64,000 nt of DNA. Origin: Hydra vulgaris (lineage: Eukaryota; Cnidaria; Hydrozoa; Anthoathecata; Hydridae). Of this stretch, positions 26,545-38,130 are shown piece after piece. A program made the position numbers and the translations under genes. Each line of letters starts with the position of its first letter. Positions within the stretch are counted from its first letter, which is position 1. The notes under the pieces were generated by a model. The model saw nothing but the letters and a program-made list of their open reading frames with translations. It made no database searches and was not told the DNA's origin. Location of the stretch: NCBI RefSeq assembly GCF_038396675.1, contig NC_088931.1, positions 9,435,001 to 9,499,000 of the forward strand, read 5' to 3'.

Positions 26545-27028
26545 TTTTTTATCATTGTTAACTTCTTTAGTTTTCTTTTTTTTCTTACTATTTTTATAGA
26601 AACTTTACTGTTTTTGCCATTAATATTTAATACTTTCATTACTGCTGTTTTTATTTATAATATTATTATTACAATTATTAGAAATACTATTACTTTTGCT
26701 GTTACTTTTGTTATATTAATGAATAAAGTTATTATTGTTATTATTATTTTTTAAATTATTATTATTAATAAAATTACTTCGTGTCACTTCTTTGATCAGG
26801 GTTCTGCATGAGTGACTACTTCCTCAATCAATTATTTATATTTATTTTTAATAATAATTTTTTGATTTTATTATTTATGATATTATAGATATTCTTATTC
26901 TTATTATTTTTATTATTATTATTATTATTATTAATATATTATTGTAATTATATTGTAAACTTTGAGGAAAATAAATATCTTGTTGTTGTTGTTGTTGGTG
27001 TTGTTGGTGTTGTTGTTAATGTTGTTGT
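26545..27028. other. A+T-rich sequence ending in (TTG)n
   Basis: Simple TTA/TTAT-rich low-complexity sequence up to 26930, then a (TTG)n array at about 26981-27028. No gene. Confidence 0.6.
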
Positions 27029-27075
27029 TGGACTGGCCCAGCGGGAAACCGGGAAGTTTCTCGGTGGGCCCTTGG
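27029..27075. repeat. GC-rich hairpin, possible transposon end
   Basis: GGCCCAGCGGGAAAC pairs with GTTTCTCGGTGGGCC across a 6-base loop. It stands out sharply from its A+T-rich surroundings. It resembles the terminal hairpin of a MITE but no partner end was found. Confidence 0.45.
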
Positions 27076-27779
27076 CTTAAATGGATATCGGTCTCCAAGA
27101 GTTAATTTTTGCTATTACATTACATTTCATGCGCCATTATAGTTTCTTGATTTTTAAAAAACTATTTAAACAGCACTTTACCGGATTTTATTAAGCGTTA
27201 GACTTTGATAGCGTGTGCATGCAAAAACACTTTTTTTAATAACGCATGAAATTAATACAATTAAGGTTATTTTTTATTAATAAATTGTAATTTAAGGGGT
27301 TATTTTTTAATAATAAGTTGTAATTTATTGTTTTAATATTATATTATATAAATAACATACAATTTTAAGAAAGATTAATTGAACATTAAAGTTTACTTTA
27401 TATATAAATATTTCGGAGAAATAAAATGAAATGAAATAAATTTTTAAACAAAGTTAATTATTTGTTTTAACTAAAAATTAATAATTTCTTAGGGGTTTAA
27501 AAACGTGGCCTAATAAAGCTGATGATTGAATTTTGAACAAAAACAAACTTGGCTGTAAAAAATTTGAAATATTTAGAGATCAAGCTAAATTTCGTTAACT
27601 ATTGTAATACAAAAAAAAAAAAAAATTAAAAAAAATAAATAAATCAAAGCTGGTGAGATTCATAGTTTAGTCAGATTATCAACTATTACGATAAAAATGA
27701 AATCTGATTAATTATTATCTAAATGACTTCTAAACAGGGTATTTTTAAAAATATATTTTAGATGACAAAAAATAGTTTA

Positions 27780-29990
27780 ACTTCTTCTTAAAAAACAAAG
27801 TAAGAAGTCTTATTGTGGTTTGTGGAATCTTTCACTTCGAAATCGTTTACAACGTTGTGATTCGTGGGAATCAAAAATAAACACGTATAAAAGTAACTTT
27901 TAGATTAATTGAAATTTTCTATAAATACAAATCAGATATTGTTTCAAAACCTTTGATATATTTATCGTCGTCTTTACTCATGGCCAAGAGGGACTTTTTC
28001 CCAGGAGCCACAAAACAAAAAATTGAAAATGAAATTTTGTGTAAAAGAGTTTTTTGGAGCATCAATTGAAAAAACTATATTTACTTAATTAAAACTTTCT
28101 AAAGTTTTAAATATAAACTAGTTTTAATATTTAAGAAACAAATCAAAAATTGTACAAATAATAATTATTACTAATAATGTTTAATAATGTTTAATAATGT
28201 TTAATAATGAATAATAATGTATAATAATGTTTAATAATGTTTAATAATATATAAAATGTTTAATGTTTAATAATGTTTAATAATGTATAATAATGTTTAA
28301 TAATGTATAATAATGTTTAATAATGTTTAATATTAGGAGTTTAAGTCTTATATCAATTTTCTTAAGTGTATTCAAAAAAAAGGTCTACTGCAAGCAATGC
28401 GTTTCATAATAAAAATCAGGAAGCTAAGAGCCAACGACACATTGTAGTTCAGGATCCACGAGGTACTAAAGACACCCCTGTATACGTTGCATATCGATAC
28501 TATAGTAATCTCGATTTGCAATTTCATGTTGAAAAAATGTAATCTTTAATTTTTATTACAATAAAAAGTGCCAAACATTGGCACTTTTTATTGTAATAAA
28601 AAATGATATTAGGTCATTAATAAAAGGAAATATGATTGCTACCATGAAACAGCAAGTACGGAATAATATTTTTATATCTAAACAAATACTGTTAAAAAAC
28701 TTTTTGGGAAAACAATTTTTACGATAGTTCAGAAGATAGGTCCCCTGAGTATGAAAACCTTTATAAAACTATTATACTACTGACTCAGTTTGATGCACCT
28801 TTGGCTGTGAATTTAAAGAACGCTGTAAAGGCGTCTAAAAAAAAAACCTTGAAACGATAGAAAGTTAAAAAATAAAAGGGCGTAGAAACCTGAGAAGTAT
28901 ATTGTCAAAAACAACAGTAAACGATATTTATTACTTTACGCTAGGTTATTGAAGAGAAAGTAAATGAGCGTCTTTCTGCGCTAAAAAAATTTCTTGGATT
29001 CATCATGATTTTCACCGTACCAACTATTGAAATCTGTTTTCAAAAGCAATGGATTGAAAGTAGAAAATATTATGGAAGAATCTTTTGATGCTGCTCCCAG
29101 CTCAGTGCACATCTGGCAATGCACATGTTTTAAATCTTGTTGCAATGGACATTGTTGAAAATATTATTGCAGTAAATGCAATAATCGATTTTATGTCAGT
29201 GTTACACCATATCGAAGACTCTCCAAGCTTTAATTCCTAAGGAGCGTTCGATACTAATCTTCTCCTTGATAAATATCGTAAAGTCTCATCAAAAATAGTA
29301 TCGTGTCTCATCTAATTGACTTTCTGCTGCTTCGAGTGTTCAGTATTCTGGGATCTGCTTCAGAGTAATTGGAGACTAAGACCATTGATTATTTAAGTAC
29401 TTAGAAAGTGATACAGACAGCCAAAAAACAAATGCAAGCCACATAGTTTGACAAAATTTACAACAATACGAAACTATTTATGAACAAAGTAAACGAGCTG
29501 ATGCTTCAAAGTGATCTTGAGGTAACGTATTGGAAAAAAAATCATATCTAGAAAAAATAGGTGAAGATACAAGGCCTTCAAATTCACAAACATTTTTTGA
29601 GTTGAAGGTTTAAAAGATCAAAGTAATTTCAAGCATCACTTAGCAGTTTTCATGAAATGACCAGTTTATCGGAGGCACTGCCTGGTTTGATCGTAGAAGA
29701 CTTTAGGAAATTTCAGAAAAAGGGTTACCTGTTCAAGATTTTTGTCGGATTGCTGAATTCACAGGTTTTAATGCTAAAGCTTTACTAAAAGAATGTCGTT
29801 CAAAATGATGAATACTTGGAAAAAACAGTACATGAAGACTTTGCTGAGAAAAGGTCATGCTTATGATGAAGATTATTGAAGTGATTTCAGTCTTCTCAAT
29901 TGATGCAGAAATTAAATGCACAAAGCTAATAGCCTGTAAAGGTTGTCTGATATGCTTTTTCAGGATTCCTTAGAGATTTCAATAGCAGAC
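27780..29990 (+). pseudogene. Heavily decayed hAT-like (TTF/ZMYM-type) transposase
   Basis: Scattered plus-strand fragments match the order of TTF-domain hAT transposases. Near 27800 there is CGLWNLSLRNRLQRCDSWES-like text. Near 29030 LLKSVFKSNGLKVENIMEES is followed by FDAA. Near 29130 comes HVLNLVAMDIVENI. Later TRW and terminal blocks are barely visible. Stops and frameshifts occur every few dozen codons. Function in the family is cut-and-paste transposition. No terminal repeats were found. The assignment rests on short motifs only. Confidence 0.35.
28165..28335. repeat. TTTAATAATG-type tandem repeat
   Basis: About 17 copies of a 9-10-bp unit (tttaataatg, tataataatg). A clean hairpin follows at 28549-28602, pairing TACAATAAAAAGTGCCAA with its complement. 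Confidence 0.8.
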
Positions 29991-30397
29991 TTTGACATAA
30001 TCTGATTTATTTCCTGTTTACAGAGAGCTGCATAGGTATAGGAATAAATAGAGCTAACTCTCACTTTATAATCATTTTTGAACTGAATCAACCAATATTT
30101 AAGAAATATCAGCTTTTTAAAGACATGCCGTGGATCATCTAAGTGACACGATGTATATATGGTAAACGAACTAACTGGAATGAAGCACTTAAACACAAAC
30201 ACTACGTTTTTAAAGAAATTAAAACAAATTTGAAAAAAGATTTTACCAGAAAAAATGAGTTCTTTATTAACATTCGGAAACATTTTTTTTCTCTTATCTT
30301 TTTCATTTAAACAAAAAATTTCAACAAATTTATTACAAAATCTTTAATGTTTGAAACTTAAAAACAAATCATTTCATTACTAATAATCTTGTTTCCC

Positions 30398-32185
30398 CAT
30401 GACTTATGTCGTCAGTAAATATGCATTTAACAACTTTCTCTGTTATAATTTCCATGCATTTATAAACATAATATACTTAAATTTTTTTGCCAAAAAAGGA
30501 AGAATATTCTTTTTTTTATTAAAAACAGTATTTCGGGAACAAAATGGTCTTACCAAATTTTGATTTTTCTACCAAACTCCTTTTTGGTTCATTAAAACAT
30601 AATCTTTTGCAGAAAAGTTTATTCTTATTTCACAACAGACTAAGCCCCGGCAGTAGCGAACATTCATACAACTTTGGTTACAAAACTTTAACGAATAACT
30701 ATTCACTATTCGTTATTCGTTTTATAAAAACACTATTCCCCCGTGCTTACAACAGATATTATATTTTTATGGAAAATTGACCATGAATTGTAAATGGCTT
30801 CATGGTAAGATCCTCGTGATCTTCTAGAAGTCCGATTGTTGCTAATGCAAAAATCGTAAAATAAATTGTAACTATTTTTTAACGGCAAATAATATTTAAA
30901 AAAGTTTGCTGAGTCCGAGAAATAAAAAATCAAACAAACATACAAACTCCGGGAAATAAAACATTTGTCTTTTTAAAAAAAGCGTATTCTGATATGATTG
31001 AGTTTAAAATGAAAAAAAATTTGAACAGCCTTATTAGACTTTAGTTTATGGATAATATAAACATGCTGTAATAATCTAGATAATATATGTAAACAAAACC
31101 AAACTTCTCGAAAAGTATGCAACGTTAATAGATAGGCATAGGCCAAACAGTTATTCATGGAAATTAAAGTTCTTAAAGTTCTTCTAAAATACTATTATTT
31201 TTAAAAAACAAATTACTTTGAAAAGCAATTTTCCAACTTCACCTAAAAAAGCTTTCCACAGTGGCGTAACTTCAAATTCTGCCCCCCCCTCCCCATTGCA
31301 AGATTTTTAAAATGTCCTATACTGACGCCAATATTTTTTGTGTGTTTCTGAAAATAAAATTAATAATAATAATCAAACTATATATAATTGACCCCATTTT
31401 GAAAACATAATAAAAAAAAAAATGATAATTACATTATAATACTAATAGTTTTATTCTATAATCATTGTGACATCATAATGTTTATAATTTTGTTTTTTAT
31501 TTATTCATTTTAATCTTTTTAATCATTTTAATAATTTATTTCCTAATAATTTGATTCATTTTAATAATTTATTTTTATTTCACGTGAAAACTTATTGAAA
31601 AACAAGCTAGACTATAAATGTTTAGTCTTCCACTTTTTTTGTTTTGATTTACATTTCCGCATTTTTTTAGTTTATATTTCCGCTTAATTTAATTTACGTT
31701 TCCGCATTACCCTGTATTTTTTATTTATAAACCTATATACATTTAAGTATATTATGTTTATAAATGCATGGATCTTACCATGAAGCCATTTACAATTCAT
31801 GGTCAATTTTCCATAAAAATATAATATCTGTTGTAAGCACGGGGGAATAGTGTTTTTATAAAACGAATAACGAATAGTGAATAGTTATTCGTTAAAGTTT
31901 TGTAACCAAAGTTGTATGAATGTTCGCTACTGCCGGGGCTTAGTCTGTTGTGAAATAAGAATAAACTTTTCTGCAAAAGATTATGTTTTAATGAACCAAA
32001 AAGGAGTTTGGTAGAAAAATCAAAATTTGGTAAGACCATTTTGTTCCCGAAATACTGTTTTTAATAAAAAAAAGAATATTCTTCCTTTTTTGGCAAAAAA
32101 ATTTAAGTATATTATGTTTATAAATGCATGGAAATTATAACAGAGAAAGTTGTTAAATGCATATTTACTGACGAAATAAGTCATT
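30398..32185. mobile_element. Large foldback element, 416-bp arms, 956-bp centre
   Basis: The left arm 30398-30813 and right arm 31770-32185 are nearly identical inverted copies. Each encodes the same 78-codon ORF (30544-30780 plus; 31803-32039 minus), starting MVLPNFDFSTKLLFGS and lacking any recognised domain. A 31-bp word (atttaagtatattatgttta and following) occurs at 31741 and 32101 in the same orientation. The right arm is therefore flanked internally by direct repeats. The centre has a hAT-like CAGTGGCGTAAC at 31259. No target duplication was fixed. Confidence 0.7.
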
Positions 32186-33870
32186 AAAAAAAATGTATAA
32201 ATAAAATTTTTATGGTTTTAGTTTTAAGTTTGCGTGTACTACATAGTTAATATTTAGCAATACCCCAAATTGCTAGTTGGTTAACGTATGAAAAATAAAA
32301 ATTATCACAAAAAAGAAACCTTATCAGTGAGCACTAATTCACACATTTCTAAACTACTTTTTTAAGTAATTGGCACTTCAAATTATCTGTTTCCTGTTCC
32401 AATTATCTGATATTCCTGTTTTATAAGAAGTAATTCTAATTGACAAAGAAAATGATCACTAAAAAATATATAAAATCACAATCATTTGTAAAAACTTTAT
32501 GTTTCAAAACATTGACAAAATTAAACTGTTTATAGCAAACTACCACATGCTGGCTGACTAGATAAACTGTTCATAAGCATATCAGATCTTATACAGAAAA
32601 ACTTCCAAGAGACTAAAAGTAAATAGTCTAATTAACATTACAACGAAAAGTGTTCGTATTTAAGAAAATGCTGAACCCGCGTTCCAATAGACATTTTCCA
32701 CACGGTACGGCATTTCAACACAATGTCTTATGGTATTTTTATGCCAATTTTCTTCGCAAGTTGGCGTATGCGAAGAAGTCATTTTATATTACCGGTGTCT
32801 TTTTATACGATGAACTTTCAGTAACGACTTGACAATCAAAAAATTTCAGGATATATGAAAAACTTTTAACTGATTATTTTGTTTAACATTTTAAATAAAC
32901 TTTTGAAATACTTTTCACAAAACAAACATTGATAACATATGAGTTTAATTTATCGGTAGTTTTACTATCCTGCATAAATATTTTAAATAAATAAAACAAA
33001 GATATAGCCATATTTAAGGCATGATCATTTTACTTTGGTCACAACTTTTGAACACTTGAAGGTTTTTAATTAAAACTTGAAATCTGTCTATAAATATAAA
33101 TTTAGTTTACAATACTAAAAACATAATTTTCTCGTTACATTGCTCTTACATACAAGATGTTTTCTTTCTTTCGCCCCAATTATTTTATTTTTGCATTTTT
33201 TTCTCTCCTCATATTACAAAAATATGAGCATATATATTCGGAGTTCGTTTCATGTCCCAAAGTTACCTCAAAAATGTAAAAAAAATCTGTAGCAGCTCTT
33301 ATCGATTGATATAAAAAATGCTATAAAAATGATATAATAAAATAAAAAGGTTTGTGCAAACTGTTTAATGTAAAAATCTAAGTGCGCAAAAAATTAATTT
33401 TTTCAAGTCCGTATAATTTGTAAGTATTTTTTTTATATGAAATATTTAAAAGTAAGAATCTAAGTTATTAATAATAGATAAATTAATTGTTTTTTATCAT
33501 AACTAATACTATTATAACTAACTTACTTTTATTTATGTTTTATCTACTTTTAAAAATCTTATTAACTATTATATTTTTACATTAAAGTTGTCCACGAAAC
33601 AAAGAGCAAACAAACGTCAAACGAAAAACAACAAGAAAGACATTTTTAAAGGTAATAAATTTTATTTAAATAAATTTTATTTAATTTAATATATATTTTT
33701 AAAAACGTCATTTAAAGTTACTTATACTATTATTTTTATAAATTATAGCTGCATTTTATAAAGTATATTATATCTGCATTTCATAACTTATATCTGCAAT
33801 AGAAATAACATCGTAAAAATGGTTGACAGAAATAGTGTAGAAAAATGAGCTTCGGAATAATGTCGAATAT
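32186..33870. other. A+T-rich spacer with no recognised feature
   Basis: ORFs are short and without motifs. An unusually G+C-rich patch near 32675-32775 has an ORF (32650-32832) that I do not recognise. Confidence 0.35.
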
Positions 33871-33884
33871 ATTAAAAAGGCCTA

Positions 33885-34165
33885 ATGTTGCACAAATAAA
33901 GGAATAGTGTCACAAATAAATTTAATGCATAGTGTCAAAAAAAAAAAAAAGGAACAGTGTCGCAAATTAATTTAATGAATAGTGTCGAAAACAAAACAAA
34001 AAAGGAATAGTGTCGCAAATTAATTTAATGAATAGTGTCAAAAACAAAAAAAAAAGGAATAGTGTCGCAAATGAATTTAATGAATAGTGTCAAAAAAAAA
34101 ACAAAAAAAAGGAATAGTGTCGCAAATGAATTTTATAGATAGTGTCAAAAACAAAAAAAAGGAGT
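33885..34165. repeat. Tandem repeat, unit about 50-60 bp, with GGAATAGTGTCGCAAAT
   Basis: Five to six units, each with ggaatagtgtcgcaaatgaa, then tttaatgaatagtgtcaaaa and a variable A-run. Confidence 0.85.
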
Positions 34166-34390
34166 GTTACGTTATTACATTATTTTACACTTAATAAAAT
34201 GAAAATCTTAATAGGCTAATTAAGAAATTAAATCAAATTAATCCTTATTTTTAACTAAAAATATTATTTACATTTTTTTGATCAAAAATTTAGATCAATG
34301 TAATGTTATTGTAATATCAAGAGTTTCTCATAGTTTGTTATCAAGTGATTATCTTATTATAATCTTATTCCGATGTCACAACCATAGTCA

Positions 34391-35085
34391 GCGTAGATAA
34401 GGTAATATGAGCACCTTGGTAACATGAGCATACTTAAAAATTTCTTAGATGTAAGCAGTGAAGTTAAAGTTGCTTTAAATTTTTTGAATCAACTTTATGT
34501 TATGATAACAGGAATCAGTAAAATTAGCGTAAATTTATATGCATTAATTAGCGGCTATCATCTAATTAAAACGCTGTTGAATTTTTTGCTTTGATAAAAT
34601 AATATCATCACGCATGAATAAATCTGTGGCGCGAAACTTTGGTTCTAAAATAATAAAATTGATTTTTTCATAACGAAAAAATGTTAGCTAAAAACCCAAT
34701 ACATTTTTTGTTTGAAAAACAATGCATAGAAACATTTAGTTTTGACTTTATTTAAAAATGCCATTTTTATGTAATATGAGTAATTATGTAATATGAGTAA
34801 TTACACAAAATTTTGGTTTAATTTTGGTTCGATTTTGACATAAGTTCCACTATTTAATACGTAGTGTAAGTACATAGTTGTTCAATTTTGACATAAGTAC
34901 TACTACGTATTACATAATAGTACTTATGTCAAAACCAATTTTTCAATATCAGAGTGAACTTTTTTCAAAATATATGCAAATAATAGTTCATTTCGTGCTT
35001 TTTAGGTAAAAGTTCATCAAACTACAGTACAAGAGCATGGGGTTGAAAAAAAGTCATAGCTCTAATGAGCATGCTCAAATTACCC
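34391..35085. mobile_element. Possible pogo-type MITE
   Basis: The left side reads GATAAGGTAATATGAGCACC. The right side, reverse-complemented, reads CACTGGGTAATTTGAGCATG. Both resemble the ends of the pogo relic at 23.4-25.8 kb. Internal copies of taatatgagtaattatg and a hairpin at 34888-34936 (TTTTGACATAAGTACT and complement) are present. No coding capacity. Confidence 0.35.
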
Positions 35086-35445
35086 AGTGTTTTTCATTGA
35101 AATTTCAAAGTTTAATGTCCTAAAATAACAGTTACTTTTTGAATAAAAACAAAACATAGTAAAAAATTTTAATATTTTAAAAATACTAAATATTTTTCTG
35201 TAATTTAAATTTAAAAAATTTGAATTTTTATCGTTCAAAGGTTTGAGTTAATAAAATTGAAAAAATAACAAACATTTTTTTTATTTAAACATAGTAGTAT
35301 TGTTTCAACAAAAAGTGACTTAAAATTTGATCTTTTAATGATAAGTTTTGTTAATAACGAATCGTTACATCCCAAAAATTAGTTCTAATTGTCAGGTATT
35401 TTTTTACTTAACTGATGTTTTGTTTTTGCTACCTGTTCAAAAATG

Positions 35446-35568
35446 AATTGTGTTTATGACATCACCACAAGATCACAATGAGATTAATTGTGTTTATGAC
35501 ATCGCCACAAGATCACAATGAGATTAATTGTGTTTATGACATCGCCACAAGATCACAATGAGATTATT
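35446..35568. repeat. Three tandem copies of a 40-bp unit
   Basis: aattgtgtttatgacatcgc with ccacaagatcacaatgagat repeats exactly three times with one substitution in the first copy. Confidence 0.9.
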
Positions 35569-35760
35569 ACTTGATAACGAACCATTTAAAACTATCTATA
35601 TCGTAATTACATCATATTGATCTCATTTTTTGACTAAATATGAAAGTTAGTTTTATTTTTAGTCAAAAATTGTCTTCTTAAGTTTGTAATTTTCAACTAT
35701 CAGTTTTTAGTTGCGATTTTCAGTCAAAAATTGATTTTTAGATATTAAACAGCTCTAGGA

Positions 35761-36533
35761 ATGCACCTAACCAGTCCGCACAAAGTCTTCATCCCAAGTA
35801 CATCACAAATTAGACTTGGTGTTTTTGTCGATTTATCAAATGCTTTTGATACAGTCAATCATGATATCTTACTTAAAAAACTTGAGTTCTACGGAATAAC
35901 TGGTAAATTGAGTAAATTGTATAAAAGCTACTTGTCAAATAGAAAGCAATTCGTCTACCTCGGAGAAGAATTGCATCCTATTGATTTTCAAGATAAAACA
36001 TTAATTGAAATAAAATGTGGTGTTCCACAGGGTTCTATCCTTGGTCCACTTTTCTTTTTAGTATAAATCAACGATCTAAATAAAGCCTCGAACCTTATGA
36101 GCATCATGTTTGCAGACGACACCAATTTATTTTTATCAAACAAAGACATTAACAAACTTTTTTTAAATATGAATAAAAAACTTATAAAAATTTCTACTTG
36201 ATTTAAATGCAACAAACTAACCTTATATATTGACAAAACAGAGTGGATCCTTTTCCACTCCTCAACAAAAAACGTTTTTTGCCTAACGATTTACCTAAAC
36301 TTTATATTGATGAATAAGAAATAAAAAAAGATTCCGTTTTATAATTCCTAGGTATTTATCTTGACGAAAATATGACATGGAAAACTCATATTGATTATAT
36401 ATCAACAAAAGTTGCAAAAATTATTGGAATCCTCTATAAGGCCAGAAATTATTTAAATAAAGATAATTTAAAACAACTATACTACTCATTTATTCATAGC
36501 TATATAAACTATGCAAATATTGCCTGGGGAAGT
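35761..36533 (+). pseudogene. CR1/L2-like LINE reverse transcriptase, 5'-truncated (part 1)
   Basis: A plus-strand frame reads LGVFVDLSNAFDTVNHDI (motif A with catalytic Asp), CGVPQGSILGPLFFL (motif B), a stop at 36064, and then MFADDTNLFLS (motif C). 36372-36530 supplies thumb text KTHIDYISTKVAKIIGILYK and SYINYANIAWGS. The frame ends where a minus-strand LINE copy is inserted, and the C-terminus resumes at 37691. It is the same family as the fragment in the channel gene intron at 44.65-45.85 kb. Confidence 0.8.
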
Positions 36534-37690
36534 TTATTTATTTTTTTTTTTTTAAACATCTTCGCTTCCAACAAGGCTGCAAGCAGCCACTAATTAAAGT
36601 TGGAAGTTACTGTAAGAGAAAAGATGAAGATTGTAGAGCAAGATAACGATTGACAGACGATTTAAAAGATTGCAAATTATATATGAATCAGGAAAGCAAG
36701 ATGAAGGAAGCGAATTCCAAAGAACTGATGTTCGAGGAAAAAAACTAGACGAATAAGCGTTTTTGGAGCACTTAGGAACAGTCACAGAAAAAGGATGACA
36801 CTTAATTGAATGACGAGTAACACGAGAATGAATTTTAGTAGATGGCACAAGAGACGCTAGCTCTTTAGAGCAGTGCCCATTATTGTATTTGTTGAAAAGA
36901 GAAAGAGAAGCAACATTACGACGATGTGATAATGGTTGGAGGTTGGCTGCAAGAGCAGGTCCAACTATGTTTACAATGCGTTTTTGCACCTTGTCTAAAA
37001 GAGAAAGGGCATCATTAGAAGATCCGCCCCAGATATGGCAACAGTATTCCATACAAGGCCGGATTTGGGATTTATAGAGATAGAGAATAGAATCCAGAGT
37101 AAGAAAGTGGCGAGCTCGATAAAGAGATGCAACCTTAGCAGATGCTAATTTTGAAACCGATTTGATATATGGTTTCCAAGAAAGATTGGAAGTAAGAGTT
37201 AATCCAAGAAGATGAAGAGTAGGTGACTCATCGAGTACATCACCGTTCTTAAACATAGGAAGATCTAAATTATTGCGATAACGATTGGCTGAAAAAAATT
37301 GAGTTTTATCTGAATTAAAGTTCACCAGCCACTGTGAGCCCCATGCTGTAGCAGAAGTGAGATCCTTTTCAAGCTCAAATGCCCCCTCCAAGCAATCAGA
37401 AGGTGTTGGTTTCTTATCACGACAAGAATAAATGGTAATATCATCAGCAAACAATGCCACCTTAGATGTGAGAATATCTGGAAGATCGTTAATGTAAATT
37501 AAAAAAAGTATAGGGCCAAGGATAGAACCTTGAGGAACCCCTGAAGTTACAGAATAAGAAGAAGAGTGTTGTCCATCGAGGACAACTTTTATGCTACGAT
37601 TGGAAAGGAAAGATTCAATGATCTTAAAGATGTTGCCGGATACACCATAAGAAGAAAGCTTATGGAGAAGACCAGCATGCCAAACACAAA
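36534..37690 (-). mobile_element. 5'-truncated LINE copy inserted antisense in another LINE
   Basis: Minus-strand reverse-transcriptase text runs from motif B (about 37550-37510, VPQGSILGPILF-like) through the 288-codon ORF 37460-36594. This ORF starts MALFADDITIYSCRDK (catalytic box) and includes LSWKPYIKSVSKLASAKVAS and RTSVLWNSLPSSCFP near its end. A short 3' region and a T-run at 36540-36552 (poly(A) on the minus strand) follow. It is flanked by AAGT (36530-36533 and 37691-37694). The arrangement fits target-primed reverse transcription with 5' truncation. The visible 3' reading frame is remarkably intact, so the insertion is fairly young. Confidence 0.8.
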
Positions 37691-38130
37691 AAGTACAGGT
37701 AAAAGTATATTACAATGTCTTTACCGCCATCAGAAACATGCAATGCAAATAATATATTTTTTAAATCGTTTTTTAAATACCTTTATTCAAAGATATGAAT
37801 GTATTAAACGTTTTTGAACTTAACTTGTATAATACTTTATGTTTTACGTTTTGTTGTATGAACAACCCTTTATTACATGTTTTTAAAGGTTTATTTACCT
37901 TTAAAGAAAAGAATAAATATAGTTTGCGAAATAAAAACTATTTAAAAGAATCCTTTTGTCAAACAAAGTTTAATCAATTTTGTATAGATTATCGAGTACC
38001 TTATCTCTGGAATAAAATTATTCAGCCTAATTTAGATTCATCTCTTTTTCTGCTTTTAAAAACAAGTTAAAGAATATTATTTTTTCAACGGATACTGAAA
38101 TAATTTTGAGATATTATTTCAACCATTTAT
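37691..38130 (+). pseudogene. CR1/L2-like LINE reverse transcriptase (part 2, C-terminus)
   Basis: Continues the plus-strand LINE after the nested insertion. YRHQKHAMQIIYF is followed by FELNLYNTLCFTF, LFTFKEKNKYSLRNKNY and VPYLWNKIIQPN. It ends in ILFF-type text. A frameshift near 37770 separates the two blocks. This is the C-terminal domain found after CR1/L2 reverse transcriptases. Confidence 0.75.

Noticed and set aside
28165..36000. Possible CRISPR arrays among the tandem repeats
   Set aside because: Repeats are contiguous with no unique spacers and the genome is eukaryotic.
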